NCBI RefSeq assembly: GCF_022843985.1
Contig: NZ_JALHMP010000010.1
Span: forward strand, 62,001 to 126,000
DNA length: 64,000 nt
Direction of reading: 5' to 3'
Source of the DNA: Phreatobacter sp.
Lineage (GTDB): Bacteria > Pseudomonadota > Alphaproteobacteria > Rhizobiales > Phreatobacteraceae
Every line of letters starts with the position of its first letter. Positions within the stretch are counted from its first letter, which is position 1. The notes below the pieces were generated by a model, which saw only the letters and a program-made list of their open reading frames with translations, did no database searches and was not told the DNA's origin. The translations under genes and the position numbers were made by a program. Positions 1 through 8,897 of this stretch are shown here, piece after piece.

Positions 1-738
1 GCGTGCGCCTTCATCGCTTTGGGAGGAGCGCAGGCATCGCCGCTTCAGCGTCCCACTGCCGTGGTCGAACTCTTTACCAGCCAGGGCTGCTCGTCCTGCC
101 CGCCCGCCGACCGCTTCGTCGCCGATCTGGCCGATCGTCCTGATGTGATCGCCCTGACCCTGGCGGTCGACTACTGGGACTATCTCGGCTGGCGCGACAC
201 CCTCGCCCGGCCGATCCATGCCAAGCGCCAGAAGGCCTATGCCTATCTGCGCGGCGACCGGCAGATCTACACGCCACAGATGATCGTCAACGGCATCGGC
301 CATGTGATCGGTTCCGATCGCCCCGCCGTCGAGCGCGTGATGGAACAGACCCGCGGCCAGGCCGGGGTGCTTGCCGTGCCGGTGACGCTGCGCATCAGCG
401 GTGACACGATCACCATCATCCTGCCGCCGGCCAATCTCGGCCTCGGGACTGACAATCCCGCCACCGTCTTCCTGTTCGGCGTCTCGTCGCGCCAGCCGGT
501 GGACATCACCCGCGGCGAGAACCGCGGCCAGACGATGATCTATCGCAATGTGGTGCGCTCCCACGCCATTCTCGGCGAATGGACCGGCGGCGCGCAGACC
601 TTCACGGTCTCCCGCCGCGAACAGGTCGCGCCGGAATGCGAGCGGCTGGCGGTCCTCGTCCAGGCCGGGACGCCGCGGCGCCCGGGGGCCGTGGTCGGTG
701 CCGCCATGATCGAGATGCCAGCCCTCGCCATTCACTGA
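1..738 (+). CDS. DUF1223 family secreted protein (5' end outside window)
   Basis: The frame is open from the first base, so the start lies upstream of the window; 245 residues are visible. The first visible residues (ACAFIALGGAQA) look like the end of a signal peptide, which argues against the internal TTG at 19 as the true start. A thioredoxin-like CxxC stands in CSSCPPADR near residue 35, followed by VDYWDYLGW, typical of DUF1223. Family members are exported proteins of alphaproteobacteria of unknown biochemical role; a thiol/redox function is only inferred from the CxxC. Confidence 0.85.
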   Translation, partial: ACAFIALGGAQASPLQRPTAVVELFTSQGCSSCPPADRFVADLADRPDVIALTLAVDYWDYLGWRDTLARPIHAKRQKAYAYLRGDRQIYTPQMIVNGIGHVIGSDRPAVERVMEQTRGQAGVLAVPVTLRISGDTITIILPPANLGLGTDNPATVFLFGVSSRQPVDITRGENRGQTMIYRNVVRSHAILGEWTGGAQTFTVSRREQVAPECERLAVLVQAGTPRRPGAVVGAAMIEMPALAIH

Positions 739-750
739 CGGCAGGCGAAC

Positions 751-1014
751 TCAGGCCCGCGCCATCCACACCATGTCAGGCGCGACGATACCGGGCACGT
801 CGTCCTCGTCGATGCGGCTGACGGCATCCACCGAGACCATCTTCTCGGCGTTGAGCGGGCAGACGCCCTGCCGCACGAGTTCGCGGCCGAGGCTCTTGCG
901 CACATGCGCCGCCGCCGTTTCGGCGATATCGGCCTCGATGAAACGGGTCGCCGCAAAGCGCGAGCCGTTGGCGCTGTCGGTTTCTCCACGGGCGTCGCAA
1001 CGATACCAGGGCAT
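751..1014 (-). CDS. Hypothetical protein, 87 aa
   Basis: A short protein starting MPWYRCDARGE, with no signal peptide or membrane segment and a mixed, acidic composition. I chose the ATG at 1014, preceded by GGACGGAAAC, over an upstream in-frame start at 1092 whose extra residues look non-coding. It converges with the DUF1223 gene. I do not recognise the family. Supporting evidence is the protein-like composition and the ribosome binding site only. Confidence 0.5.
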   Translation of the reverse strand: MPWYRCDARGETDSANGSRFAATRFIEADIAETAAAHVRKSLGRELVRQGVCPLNAEKMVSVDAVSRIDEDDVPGIVAPDMVWMARA

Positions 1015-1152
1015 GTTTCCGTCCAATTTCCTGTTCAAGCCTCTCCCAACCACATCGACGTTGAGAGAGCGTTGAGAAGTTTGCTTAACCATTCATGGCC
1101 CATCCATGGAGCCGTGATGGGCATGGGTGGTTCGGGTGAAGGAAAAGGTTCA

Positions 1153-1704
1153 ATGGCTGAATATGACCTGAAGGGCCGCGGCGACCTGCTGCCGCGCCGG
1201 ATGCTCCTCGCCGGCGGCGGCGCGTCGCTTCTTCTCGGCGCCTGCTCGGCGCCTCCGGTGGCGGCGCCGTCCCAGCCGAGCTTCTATCGCAACCTCGCGC
1301 AGGCGGGGGCGCGCGTCGATTCCGCCATGGCCGCCGCGATGATCTCCGGCTTCCGCCGCAACAACGGCCGCAGCGCCCTGACCGTCGATCCCGTCCTGAT
1401 GGCGGTGGCCGAAGCCCAGGCCACGGCCATGACCCAGGCGGACCAGGTCGGCGTGCGCACCGGCGCCGTCGGCGCCAGGCTGACCACGGCCGGCTATCGC
1501 CACCGGGCCGCTGTCGAGAACACGTCCGCCGGCTATCTCACCCTCGCCGAGGCCTTTTCCGGCTGGCGCGATTCCCCGCCCCACCGCGCCAACATGCTGA
1601 ACCCCGCCGTCACCCGTCTCGGCATCGCGACGGGCTTCCGCCCGGGCTCGCGCTACCGCGTCTTCTGGGCGCTCGTTCTGGCCGAGCCTACGGCCGTCGC
1701 CTGA
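1153..1704 (+). CDS. CAP-domain (SCP/PR-1-like) lipoprotein
   Basis: 183 residues. The N-terminus carries twin Arg (LLPRRMLLAGG) followed by a hydrophobic stretch and a lipobox ending LLGAC, so it is probably an exported lipoprotein. The rest is a compact CAP/SCP domain: ENTSAG, then GWRDSPPHRANML with the family HR and NML signature, then a C-terminal strand FWALVLAEP. The ATG at 1153 has a purine-rich GAAGGAAAAGG ahead of it; upstream starts add no signal-like sequence. Bacterial CAP proteins are extracytoplasmic with poorly known function. Confidence 0.82.
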   Translation: MAEYDLKGRGDLLPRRMLLAGGGASLLLGACSAPPVAAPSQPSFYRNLAQAGARVDSAMAAAMISGFRRNNGRSALTVDPVLMAVAEAQATAMTQADQVGVRTGAVGARLTTAGYRHRAAVENTSAGYLTLAEAFSGWRDSPPHRANMLNPAVTRLGIATGFRPGSRYRVFWALVLAEPTAVA

Positions 1705-1714
1705 TCGGGCAGGG

Positions 1715-2491
1715 TCAGACGGCGCACATGCCGCCGTCGACGCTGTACACCCCGCCGTGACAGTAACCGGCGGCATCGGAGGCGAGGAAGGCGACGAGCT
1801 CGGCCACCTCGTCGACATGGCCATAGCGTCCCTGAGGCACGGCGGCCGAGACGGCGGCACGGGCAGCCTGCACATCCGGGCTCTGGCCGGCATTGATCGA
1901 GTCCATCATGCGGCTCTCGATCGGCCCGGGATTGACCGAGACCACCCGGACGCCCCGCGGCCCGGCCTCGGCTGCAACGGACCGGGTGATGCCGATCACC
2001 GCATGTTTGGAGGCCGTATAGGCGGAAAGCCCCGGCGTCCCCTTGAGGCCGGCAATGCTGGAATTGTTCACGATGCAGCCGCTGCCCTGCCCGTACATCA
2101 CCGGCAACACGTGTTTCAGGCCGAGGAACACGCCGATGACGTTGACATCGATCACCTGTCGGAACGTCGCGAGCGGATAGTCCTCGATCGGCTGGACCAC
2201 GCCCTCGATGCCGGCATTGTTGAAAAAGATGTCGATCCGGCCGAAGGCGGCGCGCACCGCGGCCACGGCGTTCGCGATATCCGCCTCGACGCTCACATCC
2301 GCCGTGGCTGTCTCGAGGCGGGCGCCGGGCGGCATGAGCCCGCGCAAGGGCGCGAAATCCGTGCCCGGCCGGTCGATGGCGAAGATCGCCGCGCCGCGAC
2401 GGCCCATCAGGGCGGCGGTGGCGCTGCCGATGGCGCCGGCCGCTCCGGTAATAACCGCCACCTTGCCGGCGAGCGAGATGCGTTCGGTCAT
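1715..2491 (-). CDS. SDR family oxidoreductase
   Basis: 258-residue classical short-chain dehydrogenase/reductase: TGAAGAIG cofactor loop at 15-22, NNAG at 91-94, catalytic Ser near 144 and YTASK (Y158, K162). Asp near residue 40 at the end of the second strand suggests NAD(H) preference. The start at 2491 is fixed by AGGAGGAGAG seven bases upstream. It is the last gene of a minus-strand group with a transporter and amide-hydrolysing genes. The substrate cannot be read from the sequence. Confidence 0.9.
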   Translation of the reverse strand: MTERISLAGKVAVITGAAGAIGSATAALMGRRGAAIFAIDRPGTDFAPLRGLMPPGARLETATADVSVEADIANAVAAVRAAFGRIDIFFNNAGIEGVVQPIEDYPLATFRQVIDVNVIGVFLGLKHVLPVMYGQGSGCIVNNSSIAGLKGTPGLSAYTASKHAVIGITRSVAAEAGPRGVRVVSVNPGPIESRMMDSINAGQSPDVQAARAAVSAAVPQGRYGHVDEVAELVAFLASDAAGYCHGGVYSVDGGMCAV

Positions 2492-2603
2492 GGTGAACTC
2501 TCCTCCTGCTGTCGGTCGTGGCGACAAGATTACCGAAGCGGCGGGGGGAGGTCTTTGAGCGAGAGCAACGGCTGGAGCGTGGACTCGTAAAGCGCGTTTC
2601 AGG

Positions 2604-3251
2604 TCAGGTCGGATCGCCCGAGGCGAGATACCAGTCCATGATCTCGCGGCCCTGCATGAACACGAGGTCCGGCCGGGAGGCCAGTTCCGCCAGCAGCGTC
2701 TCGAGAACGGCGACCCGGTGCGGAACGCCGAGAATGAAGGGGTGGATGGCGAAGGACAGCACCTTCGCCCCGCCCATCGGGCCGCTGCTCTTCGCCTCGG
2801 CGATCAGCCGGTCGGCCTGGGCGAGGGTTCGATCGAGGAACTCGCGCGCCTGATGGTGCTGGATCATCATCATCGGGATATCATTCAACTCGACCGAATA
2901 GGGCATGGTCAGCACCTCGCCCGCGGTCGTTTTCAGCCGGCAGGGCAGGTCGTCCACAACCCAGTCGCCGATATAGCGAATGCCTGCCGCGGCGAGGAGA
3001 TCGGCGGTCTCCAGCGTCTCGGTGAGGCCGGGGCCGAGCCAGCCGACGATCGGCGCGCCGGTGAAGCTCGACAGCGTCTCCACCGTGCGGGCAATCATCG
3101 CCTTCTGGTCGTCGATCCGATGGGTCGGCACCTGGTGCCAGCCATGGCCCATGAACTCCCAGCCGGCCTCATGCGCTGCGCCGGCGATGCGCGGCCGGTC
3201 GATGGCGGCCCTGTAGGGGAGACGTTGTTCGGGGCGCAGGGGCTCGGTCAT
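2604..3251 (-). pseudogene. Polysaccharide deacetylase family protein, N-terminally truncated
   Basis: 215 residues matching only the C-terminal two thirds of the PuuE-like/NodB-type deacetylase family: GWEFMGHGWHQ (the metal-site His region), GWLGPGL, the WVVDDLP segment and the C-terminal FAIHPFILGVPHR. Full-length relatives, including two others in this window, run about 300-320 residues and begin with about 90 residues carrying the WPNGARLAV and EEG elements, absent here. Only 108 bases separate this frame from the next gene, so the missing part is not nearby in another frame. The first 14 codons are probably unrelated sequence. Likely a decayed remnant; a short functional protein is less likely. 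Confidence 0.7.
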
Positions 3252-3359
3252 GGGATGACGGCTCGGTCCGGTGTCGGGAATGATGGTCGGCCCCTCGCCC
3301 CGATCACAATCTGAGGAGAGAGGGCGAGGGTCGGGGGCCGTGCGAAGACCGGAGACGGC

Positions 3360-4139
3360 TCAGGCCGCCTTCTTGCCGTGGTGGCTGTGCAGCTTGGCGC
3401 TCATCACGCGACGGATGTCGTTGAACTCGGGGCTCGCCACGTCGCGCGGCCGCTGCAGGAGCAGCGGATTGTCGCTCTCGATGCGGCCGGGGCCCGGCGT
3501 CATCACCACCACGCGGTCGGCAAGGAAGATCGCTTCCTCGATGGAATGGGTGACGAAGACGACGGTCAGGCCGGTGCGCTGCCAGATATCGAGCAACTCG
3601 TCCTGCAGACGCTCGCGCGTCATGGCGTCGAGGGCGCCGAAGGGCTCGTCCATCAGAACGACCTCGGCGTCATTGGCCAGCACGCGGGCGATCGCCACGC
3701 GCTGCTTCATGCCGCCGGAGAGCTGGTGCGGATAGGCGCTGGCGAATTTGCCGAGGCCGACGAGATCGATGAACTTGTCGACCGTCTCCTTCACCACCGC
3801 CTTGGCGAGGCCGCGCGAGGCCGGCCCGAAGGCGATATTGTCGCGCACCGACAGCCAGGGGAAGAGCGCATAGTCCTGGAAGACCATGCCGCGCGTCGGG
3901 TCCGGTCCCTTGATCGGTGAGCCCCACATCAATGCATCGCCCGTCGTCGGCTGTTCGAAGCCGGCGATGATGCGCAGCAGCGTGGACTTGCCGCAGCCCG
4001 ACGCACCGATCAGGCAGACGAACTCGCCCTTGCGGATGGAGATGTTGGCGTCGTGCAGGGCGTTGATCGTCTGGTCCTGCAGCTTGAAGACCTTGGAAAC
4101 CTGCTTGATCTCGATGATCGGCGTCTTGGATTCAGCCAT
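3360..4139 (-). CDS. ABC transporter ATP-binding protein (TauB/SsuB/NrtD type)
   Basis: 259 residues. Walker A GASGCGKST at 45-53, Q-loop in VFQDYALFPW, signature LSGGMKQR at 140-147, Walker B VVLMDEPFGALD at 160 onward and the switch His in FVTHSIEEA. It powers the importer made with the permease upstream (8-base overlap of coding sequences, so translationally coupled) and the binding protein further upstream. The subfamily imports taurine, alkanesulfonates, nitrate or pyrimidine-like compounds; neighbouring amidase genes suggest a nitrogen-containing substrate here. Confidence 0.93.
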   Translation of the reverse strand: MAESKTPIIEIKQVSKVFKLQDQTINALHDANISIRKGEFVCLIGASGCGKSTLLRIIAGFEQPTTGDALMWGSPIKGPDPTRGMVFQDYALFPWLSVRDNIAFGPASRGLAKAVVKETVDKFIDLVGLGKFASAYPHQLSGGMKQRVAIARVLANDAEVVLMDEPFGALDAMTRERLQDELLDIWQRTGLTVVFVTHSIEEAIFLADRVVVMTPGPGRIESDNPLLLQRPRDVASPEFNDIRRVMSAKLHSHHGKKAA

Positions 4140-4983
4140 GATGGGTCGGGCTCCAGGCGAGCAGGCGGTTGCCGATCATCACCACGATCCGATCGGAGAG
4201 ATAGCCGGCGATGCCGATGATGATCATGCCGCAGATGACGAGTTCGGTGCGTGACAGGGTGCGCCCGTCCATGATGACGGCGCCCAGGCCCTGGGGCACG
4301 CCGGTCATCTCGCCGACCACGATGACGAACCAGGCAAGGCCGAGGCCCAGACGCAGGCCTGTGAAGATCGAAGGCAGGGCCGCCGGCAACACCACCTTGT
4401 AGAACTGGGCGTTGCCCTGGCAGCCGAGCATCGAGGCCGCCTCGAACAGTTTCGGGTCGACCGAGCGGACGCCGAAGATCGTGTTGAGGAGGATTGGATA
4501 GAAGGCACCGAGGCAGACGAGGGCGAAGGCCGAGCGCGGACCGAGGCCGAAGAGGATCATCGACAGCGGCAGCCAGGCCGTCACGGGGATGGGGCGCATC
4601 ACCTGCAGGAAGGGGTCGAGCACCATCCGGGCGGTCGGGATGCGGCCGATCATGAGGCCGAGCGGCAGAGCGAACAGCGCGGCGAGGGCGAAGCCGCCAT
4701 AGACGCGGCTCATCGAGGCGATGAGATGGGTCAGCAATGTGCCGGAAAAGGCGTCGTCGTAGATGCCGCCCACGGCGAAATCGATCATGTATTCGCCGAC
4801 CTCATAGGGGGTCGGGATGAGGCGGGTCCAGCGCTGGGTGGTGGCGATGTGCCAGAAGGCGAGCAGCAGCGTCGGCACGATCAGCGCCAGCACCAGCGGC
4901 TTGACCCGCCCCCACGGCGTTTTCCCTACGGGCTTCTCGGTGACCAAGGCCGCCGGCGGCGGCACCGTCTCAACCAGCGCCAT
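4132..4983 (-). CDS. ABC transporter permease (TauC/SsuC type)
   Basis: 283 residues with about six membrane helices and the EAA cytoplasmic loop (EAASMLGCQGNAQFYK, then LPSIFTGLRLG) that docks on the ATPase. Its 3' end overlaps the ATPase gene by 8 bases. The binding-protein gene lies 78 bases upstream on the same strand, completing a three-part importer. Confidence 0.92.
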   Translation of the reverse strand: MALVETVPPPAALVTEKPVGKTPWGRVKPLVLALIVPTLLLAFWHIATTQRWTRLIPTPYEVGEYMIDFAVGGIYDDAFSGTLLTHLIASMSRVYGGFALAALFALPLGLMIGRIPTARMVLDPFLQVMRPIPVTAWLPLSMILFGLGPRSAFALVCLGAFYPILLNTIFGVRSVDPKLFEAASMLGCQGNAQFYKVVLPAALPSIFTGLRLGLGLAWFVIVVGEMTGVPQGLGAVIMDGRTLSRTELVICGMIIIGIAGYLSDRIVVMIGNRLLAWSPTHHG

Positions 4984-5061
4984 GGGTGCTGTCCTCTCGT
5001 GACATGCAAGCGATCGGAGGCGCCGCCCGCCATGCGGACGGCGCCGGTGCGTTCAGCCGGA

Positions 5062-6015
5062 TCAGGCGGAGATCTCGTTGGAGAACTTCGGGTTGAGGAA
5101 CTTGGCGAAGTCCGGCAGGGCGCGGATCTGGCGCAGCGACAGCATCTGCTCGGCATAGGTCCGGGCCTGGCGCAGCATGGTCTCGTCCATTTTCCAGACA
5201 TATTCGACATTGTTGGCGCCGAGCGCATGTTCGACCGCGGCGCGGTTGGCGCCGAGCCGCTGAACGGTCATGTCCGCGACGGCCTGCTTGTTGGCCACCA
5301 TGAACTCGACCGCCTTGCGGTGGACGCCGAGCGCCGCCTTCACCAGGTCGGGCCTGCCGGACACGGTGTCCTCATGGGTGGCGAAGATCATGTTGAGGCC
5401 GCCCATATTGGTCCCGTAGGGATATTCGACCAACTGTCCGACACCCGACGAGATCGACAGGCCCGGGCCCGGCTCGGCGCCGACATAGGCGTCGATATCG
5501 CCCCGCGACAGCATGGCGTGCATCTCGCCGAAGGGAACGCGGACCGCCGTGACGTCGCGGATCGACAGGCCCTCCATGCGCAGGCGCTCCATGATGAAGA
5601 CTTCCTGGGTGGAACCCGGCCAGATGCCGACGCGCTTGCCCTTCAGGTCCTTGACGGTCTTGATGTCGGAGCCCGCCTTGGAAACGACGCCCATGCCCCT
5701 GTTGGAGAAGGCACCGACCACGACCACCGGCTCGCCGGCGGCGGCACCCAGGGTCGCCGCCGCGATGCCGAAGGCGCCGAAATCGACCGACTTGGTGACG
5801 ACCGCGTTCTTGCCGTCGGTCGGGCTGTCAAAGGTGATGATCTCGATCTTGGTTCCGGCCGGCGCGAAGCGCTCGTAGAAATGCGGCGGCATGGAGTGGA
5901 TGAGGCGCAGGGAGCCCATCTTGATCACGCGCTCCTGAGCGCGCAGCACGGAGGGGGCGGAAAGCGTGCCGGCAGCGAGGCCGGCGCCGATGAGGAAGTG
6001 ACGGCGAACGATCAT
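5062..6015 (-). CDS. ABC transporter substrate-binding protein (SsuA/NMT1-like)
   Basis: 317 residues from the ATG at 6015, which has GGAG nine bases ahead and starts a Tat-like signal peptide (VRRHFLIGAGLAAG, cleavage after LRAQ). An in-frame ATG at 6105 overlaps the stop of the upstream gene (ATGA), but its 30 extra residues would bury the signal peptide. The mature part is a two-lobe periplasmic binding protein of the SsuA/TauA/THI5 group (KDLKGKRVGIWPGS is the usual hinge-region signature). It should capture the substrate for the permease and ATPase downstream. Confidence 0.9.
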   Translation of the reverse strand: MIVRRHFLIGAGLAAGTLSAPSVLRAQERVIKMGSLRLIHSMPPHFYERFAPAGTKIEIITFDSPTDGKNAVVTKSVDFGAFGIAAATLGAAAGEPVVVVGAFSNRGMGVVSKAGSDIKTVKDLKGKRVGIWPGSTQEVFIMERLRMEGLSIRDVTAVRVPFGEMHAMLSRGDIDAYVGAEPGPGLSISSGVGQLVEYPYGTNMGGLNMIFATHEDTVSGRPDLVKAALGVHRKAVEFMVANKQAVADMTVQRLGANRAAVEHALGANNVEYVWKMDETMLRQARTYAEQMLSLRQIRALPDFAKFLNPKFSNEISA

Positions 6016-6101
6016 GTGGGTGACTCCGTTGGAAGGGGTTGCGGGTTGGATCCCGTCTGCTTGTGCGACCCGCCCGTCCGTCGGGCGGGGAATGCGATCA
6101 G

Positions 6102-6503
6102 TCATGCGGCCTGGCCTGAAAGCGCGGCGATATAGGCCCGCCAGCCGCCATGGGCGGTGATGTCCTCGGCGCCGGCGAGGCCTTCGGGTTCGACCAGAAA
6201 CCCTTTCGGCATGGTGCCGTCGGCGAGCTTCAGCGTGCCGATGCCGAGCGGCGAGGGGATGGTGTCGACGAAGGTGCCGAAGCCTGCCGGCGGCAGCGCC
6301 CAGACCTCGCAGGCGATGGCCGCCCCGGTCCCTGCCGCAACCCGGATCAGGCCGGGTCGCTTCGGCGGGCCGCCGGCCAGCGCATAGAGCTTGTAGTCCG
6401 GCATCGTCTGCACGACGCGCCGGAAGCTGGCGCCCCGGCTGGCCAGTTCACCGTTCAGCGGCATGCCCGAGAGATGGGCCCCGACGACGACGATTTCGAT
6501 CAT
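6102..6503 (-). CDS. Allophanate hydrolase C-terminal-type domain protein
   Basis: 133 residues corresponding to the C-terminal domain of allophanate hydrolase (AtzF/DUR1,2), recognisable from VVGAHLSGMPLN, YKLYALAGGPPKRPGL, EVWALP and the end AHGGWRAYIA. In AtzF-type enzymes this domain follows the amidase domain in one chain and removes CO2 from the N-carboxycarbamate product. Here it is a separate gene 67 bases after the amidase gene and in a different frame. The ATG at 6503 begins exactly at the domain start. Stand-alone versions of this domain are known, so it may work in trans with the amidase. Confidence 0.85.
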   Translation of the reverse strand: MIEIVVVGAHLSGMPLNGELASRGASFRRVVQTMPDYKLYALAGGPPKRPGLIRVAAGTGAAIACEVWALPPAGFGTFVDTIPSPLGIGTLKLADGTMPKGFLVEPEGLAGAEDITAHGGWRAYIAALSGQAA

Positions 6504-6570
6504 GTCCGCCAAGGCGGCCTCCCGAGGCTCCTGTTGATGGGGTGCTGCATCGCCATGGCCTCTTACCGCC

Positions 6571-7950
6571 TCACGCTGCAGCCGGGGACGCGGCATGGCG
6601 CCGCTCGCCCGCCGCCGCGACAAAGGCTGCGCCGAGCCGGGCGAGCGCCGCGTCGCTGCCGCGCGGTCCGATCAGGGTGATCCCGGCCGGGAGCCCGTCG
6701 GCGCGGAACGGTCCCGGCACGGCGAGCGCAGCGAGATCGAGCAGGTTGACGAAATTGGTGTAGGTGCCGAGACGGCTGTTGGGGCCGATGGGATCGGCGG
6801 CGAGGTCGGCGAGGGTCGGGAAGACCGGCGCCGTCGGCACCACCAGCGCCTCGACCTGGTCCCAGACCTGTTCCGTCGCGCGCTTCAGCGCCGCCAGCCT
6901 GTAGAGCCCTTCGAAGGCATCGGTCGCGGAGAACCGCTCGGCGGCCCCGACGATCATCCGCGTCACCGGATGCACGTCGGCCGCATGGGTTGCGAGGAAG
7001 GCGCGCATCGCGGCATGGCGCTCGGCCACCCAGGGACCCTCGTAGAGCAGTTTCGCCACGGCGAAGAAGGCGGTGAAATCGATCTCGGTGGTGCTGGCGG
7101 CGAGCGGCGTCACGATGTCAAGCGCCGCCGCATAGGCATCCGCCATGGCGGCGTCGCCGAAGAACAGGCGGTCGGCGCCGCGCGGCACGCCCAGCCGGAT
7201 GATCGGCGTGACCTCCGACGGCAGGTCCTGCGCCACCGGCCGCGAATAGGCGTCCTCGCGGTCGAGGCCGCGCATCACCGCATAGGCGGCGAATGCATCG
7301 TCGACGCTGTGCGCGAAGACCGAGACGCAGTCGAGCGTCCGGCAGGCCGGAAGCACGCCCCGGGTGGAGAGGGCCCCGAGCGAGGGCTTGAGGCCGACGA
7401 GGTCGTTGAGCCCGGCTGGCACCCGGCCGGAGCCCGCCGTGTCCGTGCCGAGCGCGATCGGCACGATGCCCCGCGCCACGGCGATAGCCGAGCCCGATGA
7501 CGAGCCCCCTGGCACGCGCGCCGGATCGAAGGCGTTGCGCGGGATCGGATAGGGCGAGCGCACCCCGACGAGACCGGTGGCGAACTGGTCGAGATTGGTC
7601 TTGCCGATGACGAGGGCGCCGGCCGCCACGAGCTTCTCGACGACGGTCGCGGACCGCACGGGCACGCAGGAAAAGGCGGGGCATGCGGCCGTCGTCGGCA
7701 GGCCGGCAACGTCGATATTGTCCTTCACCGCGACCGGTATGCCCCAGAGCGGAAAGGCGACGGGATCGAAAGGCGGCAGGGCCGCCGCCGCCGCCGCCAC
7801 ATCGGCCTCGGGACGCAGGTGGATGAAGATGCCGGGATCATCCACCGCCGCGATACGACGATAGACGGCCGAAACCGTCGCCGCGACGGGCGTTCCGCCG
7901 GCATAGCCGGCATGGAGATTGGCGATCGTGGTTGCGCTTTCGCTGTACAT
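6571..7950 (-). CDS. Amidase, allophanate hydrolase N-terminal-type
   Basis: 459-residue amidase-signature enzyme. The Ser-cisSer-Lys triad is visible as K76 (VAVKDNID), S150 (PGGSSSGSA) and S174 (DTAGSGRVPAG); the AGSGRVPAG and ACPAFSCVP forms are those of allophanate hydrolases rather than general amidases. It ends where the amidase domain of the usual roughly 600-residue fused enzyme ends, and the second domain is the next gene. Predicted reaction: allophanate deamination to N-carboxycarbamate and ammonia. Start at 7950 follows GCAGGATCC. No urea carboxylase is in the window, so the source of allophanate is open. Confidence 0.85.
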   Translation of the reverse strand: MYSESATTIANLHAGYAGGTPVAATVSAVYRRIAAVDDPGIFIHLRPEADVAAAAAALPPFDPVAFPLWGIPVAVKDNIDVAGLPTTAACPAFSCVPVRSATVVEKLVAAGALVIGKTNLDQFATGLVGVRSPYPIPRNAFDPARVPGGSSSGSAIAVARGIVPIALGTDTAGSGRVPAGLNDLVGLKPSLGALSTRGVLPACRTLDCVSVFAHSVDDAFAAYAVMRGLDREDAYSRPVAQDLPSEVTPIIRLGVPRGADRLFFGDAAMADAYAAALDIVTPLAASTTEIDFTAFFAVAKLLYEGPWVAERHAAMRAFLATHAADVHPVTRMIVGAAERFSATDAFEGLYRLAALKRATEQVWDQVEALVVPTAPVFPTLADLAADPIGPNSRLGTYTNFVNLLDLAALAVPGPFRADGLPAGITLIGPRGSDAALARLGAAFVAAAGERRHAASPAAA

Positions 7951-8048
7951 GGATCCTGCTCGTGCGCAGGGCATGTCGCAATGCACGTGCCAAACCAGCC
8001 GTGCCCGGGCGTTCCAGGGATGCCACCGGACAGACCACCCGGGTGGTG

Positions 8049-8077
8049 AATATCAAGCTATTGAAAGATATTGACAA
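8049..8077 (-). promoter_or_regulatory. Candidate sigma70-type promoter for the amidase/ABC operon
   Basis: On the minus strand a -35 TTGTCA (8077-8072) and a -10 GATATT (8054-8049) are separated by 17 bases, matching the housekeeping consensus at 5/6 and 4/6 positions. It lies about 100 bases upstream of the amidase start, in an AT-richer stretch of this gap. By-eye call. Confidence 0.45.
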
Positions 8078-8125
8078 AATGGGTTCGCGGGGCACCGCGT
8101 AGAGGGGCGGACACGCATCACGCGA

Positions 8126-8135
8126 TTGTATGCAA
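8126..8135. promoter_or_regulatory. Candidate GntR/FadR-type operator
   Basis: TTGTATGCAA is one base from the perfect palindrome TTGTATACAA, the kind of short inverted repeat bound by FCD-domain GntR regulators. It sits about 50 bases upstream of the putative promoter of the amidase operon and next to the gntR gene. Operator function is inferred only. Confidence 0.3.
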
Positions 8136-8182
8136 TTACGCCGATGATCGCAAAATGTGCTCATAAAGCATGCATTTGCCTG

Positions 8183-8884
8183 TCATATCGCTTCCGTCGT
8201 CGCCTTGGCCAGATCGTCCCAGGCGCGGGCGGAAAGGCCGATATGCTCGCGCATGGCGGCCGCGGCGCGCGCGCTGTCGGCCCGCAGGATCGCCTGGACG
8301 ACCAGGCTATGCTCGTGGTGCGACCGGGTGAGGCGGTCCCGGCCCTCGAACTGGGCGCGCCGGAACGGTGCCAGCCGGCGGCGCGTCGCGGAGGCGAGCT
8401 CGGCGAGGTAGCTGTTATGGGATCCCCGGTAGATGCTGACGTGGAAGGCGATGTTCGCTGCGCTGTAGGCGTCGAGGTCGCCGGCGCGGACCAGGACGGC
8501 CATGGACCCGTGCAACTCCTCCAGCGCCGCGCGTTCGGACCGGTTCATCTGCGCGGCGCTGAGCCCGGCGCTCAGCGCCTCCAGTTCACCCATGACGGCG
8601 AACATGTCGCGCAACTGGGCATGGTCCGGCTTGGCGACGACGGCGCCGCGATGCGGCCGGATCTCGACCAGTCCGGACGCCGACAATTGCCGCAGAGCCT
8701 CGCGCACCGGGGTGCGCGACACCGCATATTCGGCGGCGATCTGCACCTCGTCGAGGGCGGCTCCCGGCTTCAGCCGCCCGGTGACGATGGCTTCGGCGAG
8801 TCGGGTCTGGAGTTCCTCGGTGCGCGTTCCCCGCCCGCCCGGCCGGCGGGCACCCGGGTCGACGGGCAATGTCGTCGCGGTCAT
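8183..8884 (-). CDS. GntR family transcriptional regulator (FadR/FCD subfamily)
   Basis: 233 residues: an N-terminal winged helix-turn-helix (LQTRLAEAIVTGRLKPGAALDE through SRTPVREALRQL and the wing RPHRGAVV) and a C-terminal all-helical FCD ligand domain with the metal-binding type residues in NIAFHVSIY and HHEHSLV. It lies directly upstream of the amidase/ABC genes in the same direction and is their likely local regulator. An in-frame start at 8998 overlaps the DUF2125 gene and is not needed; I chose the ATG at 8884. Confidence 0.9.
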   Translation of the reverse strand: MTATTLPVDPGARRPGGRGTRTEELQTRLAEAIVTGRLKPGAALDEVQIAAEYAVSRTPVREALRQLSASGLVEIRPHRGAVVAKPDHAQLRDMFAVMGELEALSAGLSAAQMNRSERAALEELHGSMAVLVRAGDLDAYSAANIAFHVSIYRGSHNSYLAELASATRRRLAPFRRAQFEGRDRLTRSHHEHSLVVQAILRADSARAAAAMREHIGLSARAWDDLAKATTEAI

Positions 8885-8897
8885 CTCGGGTCCGCCG

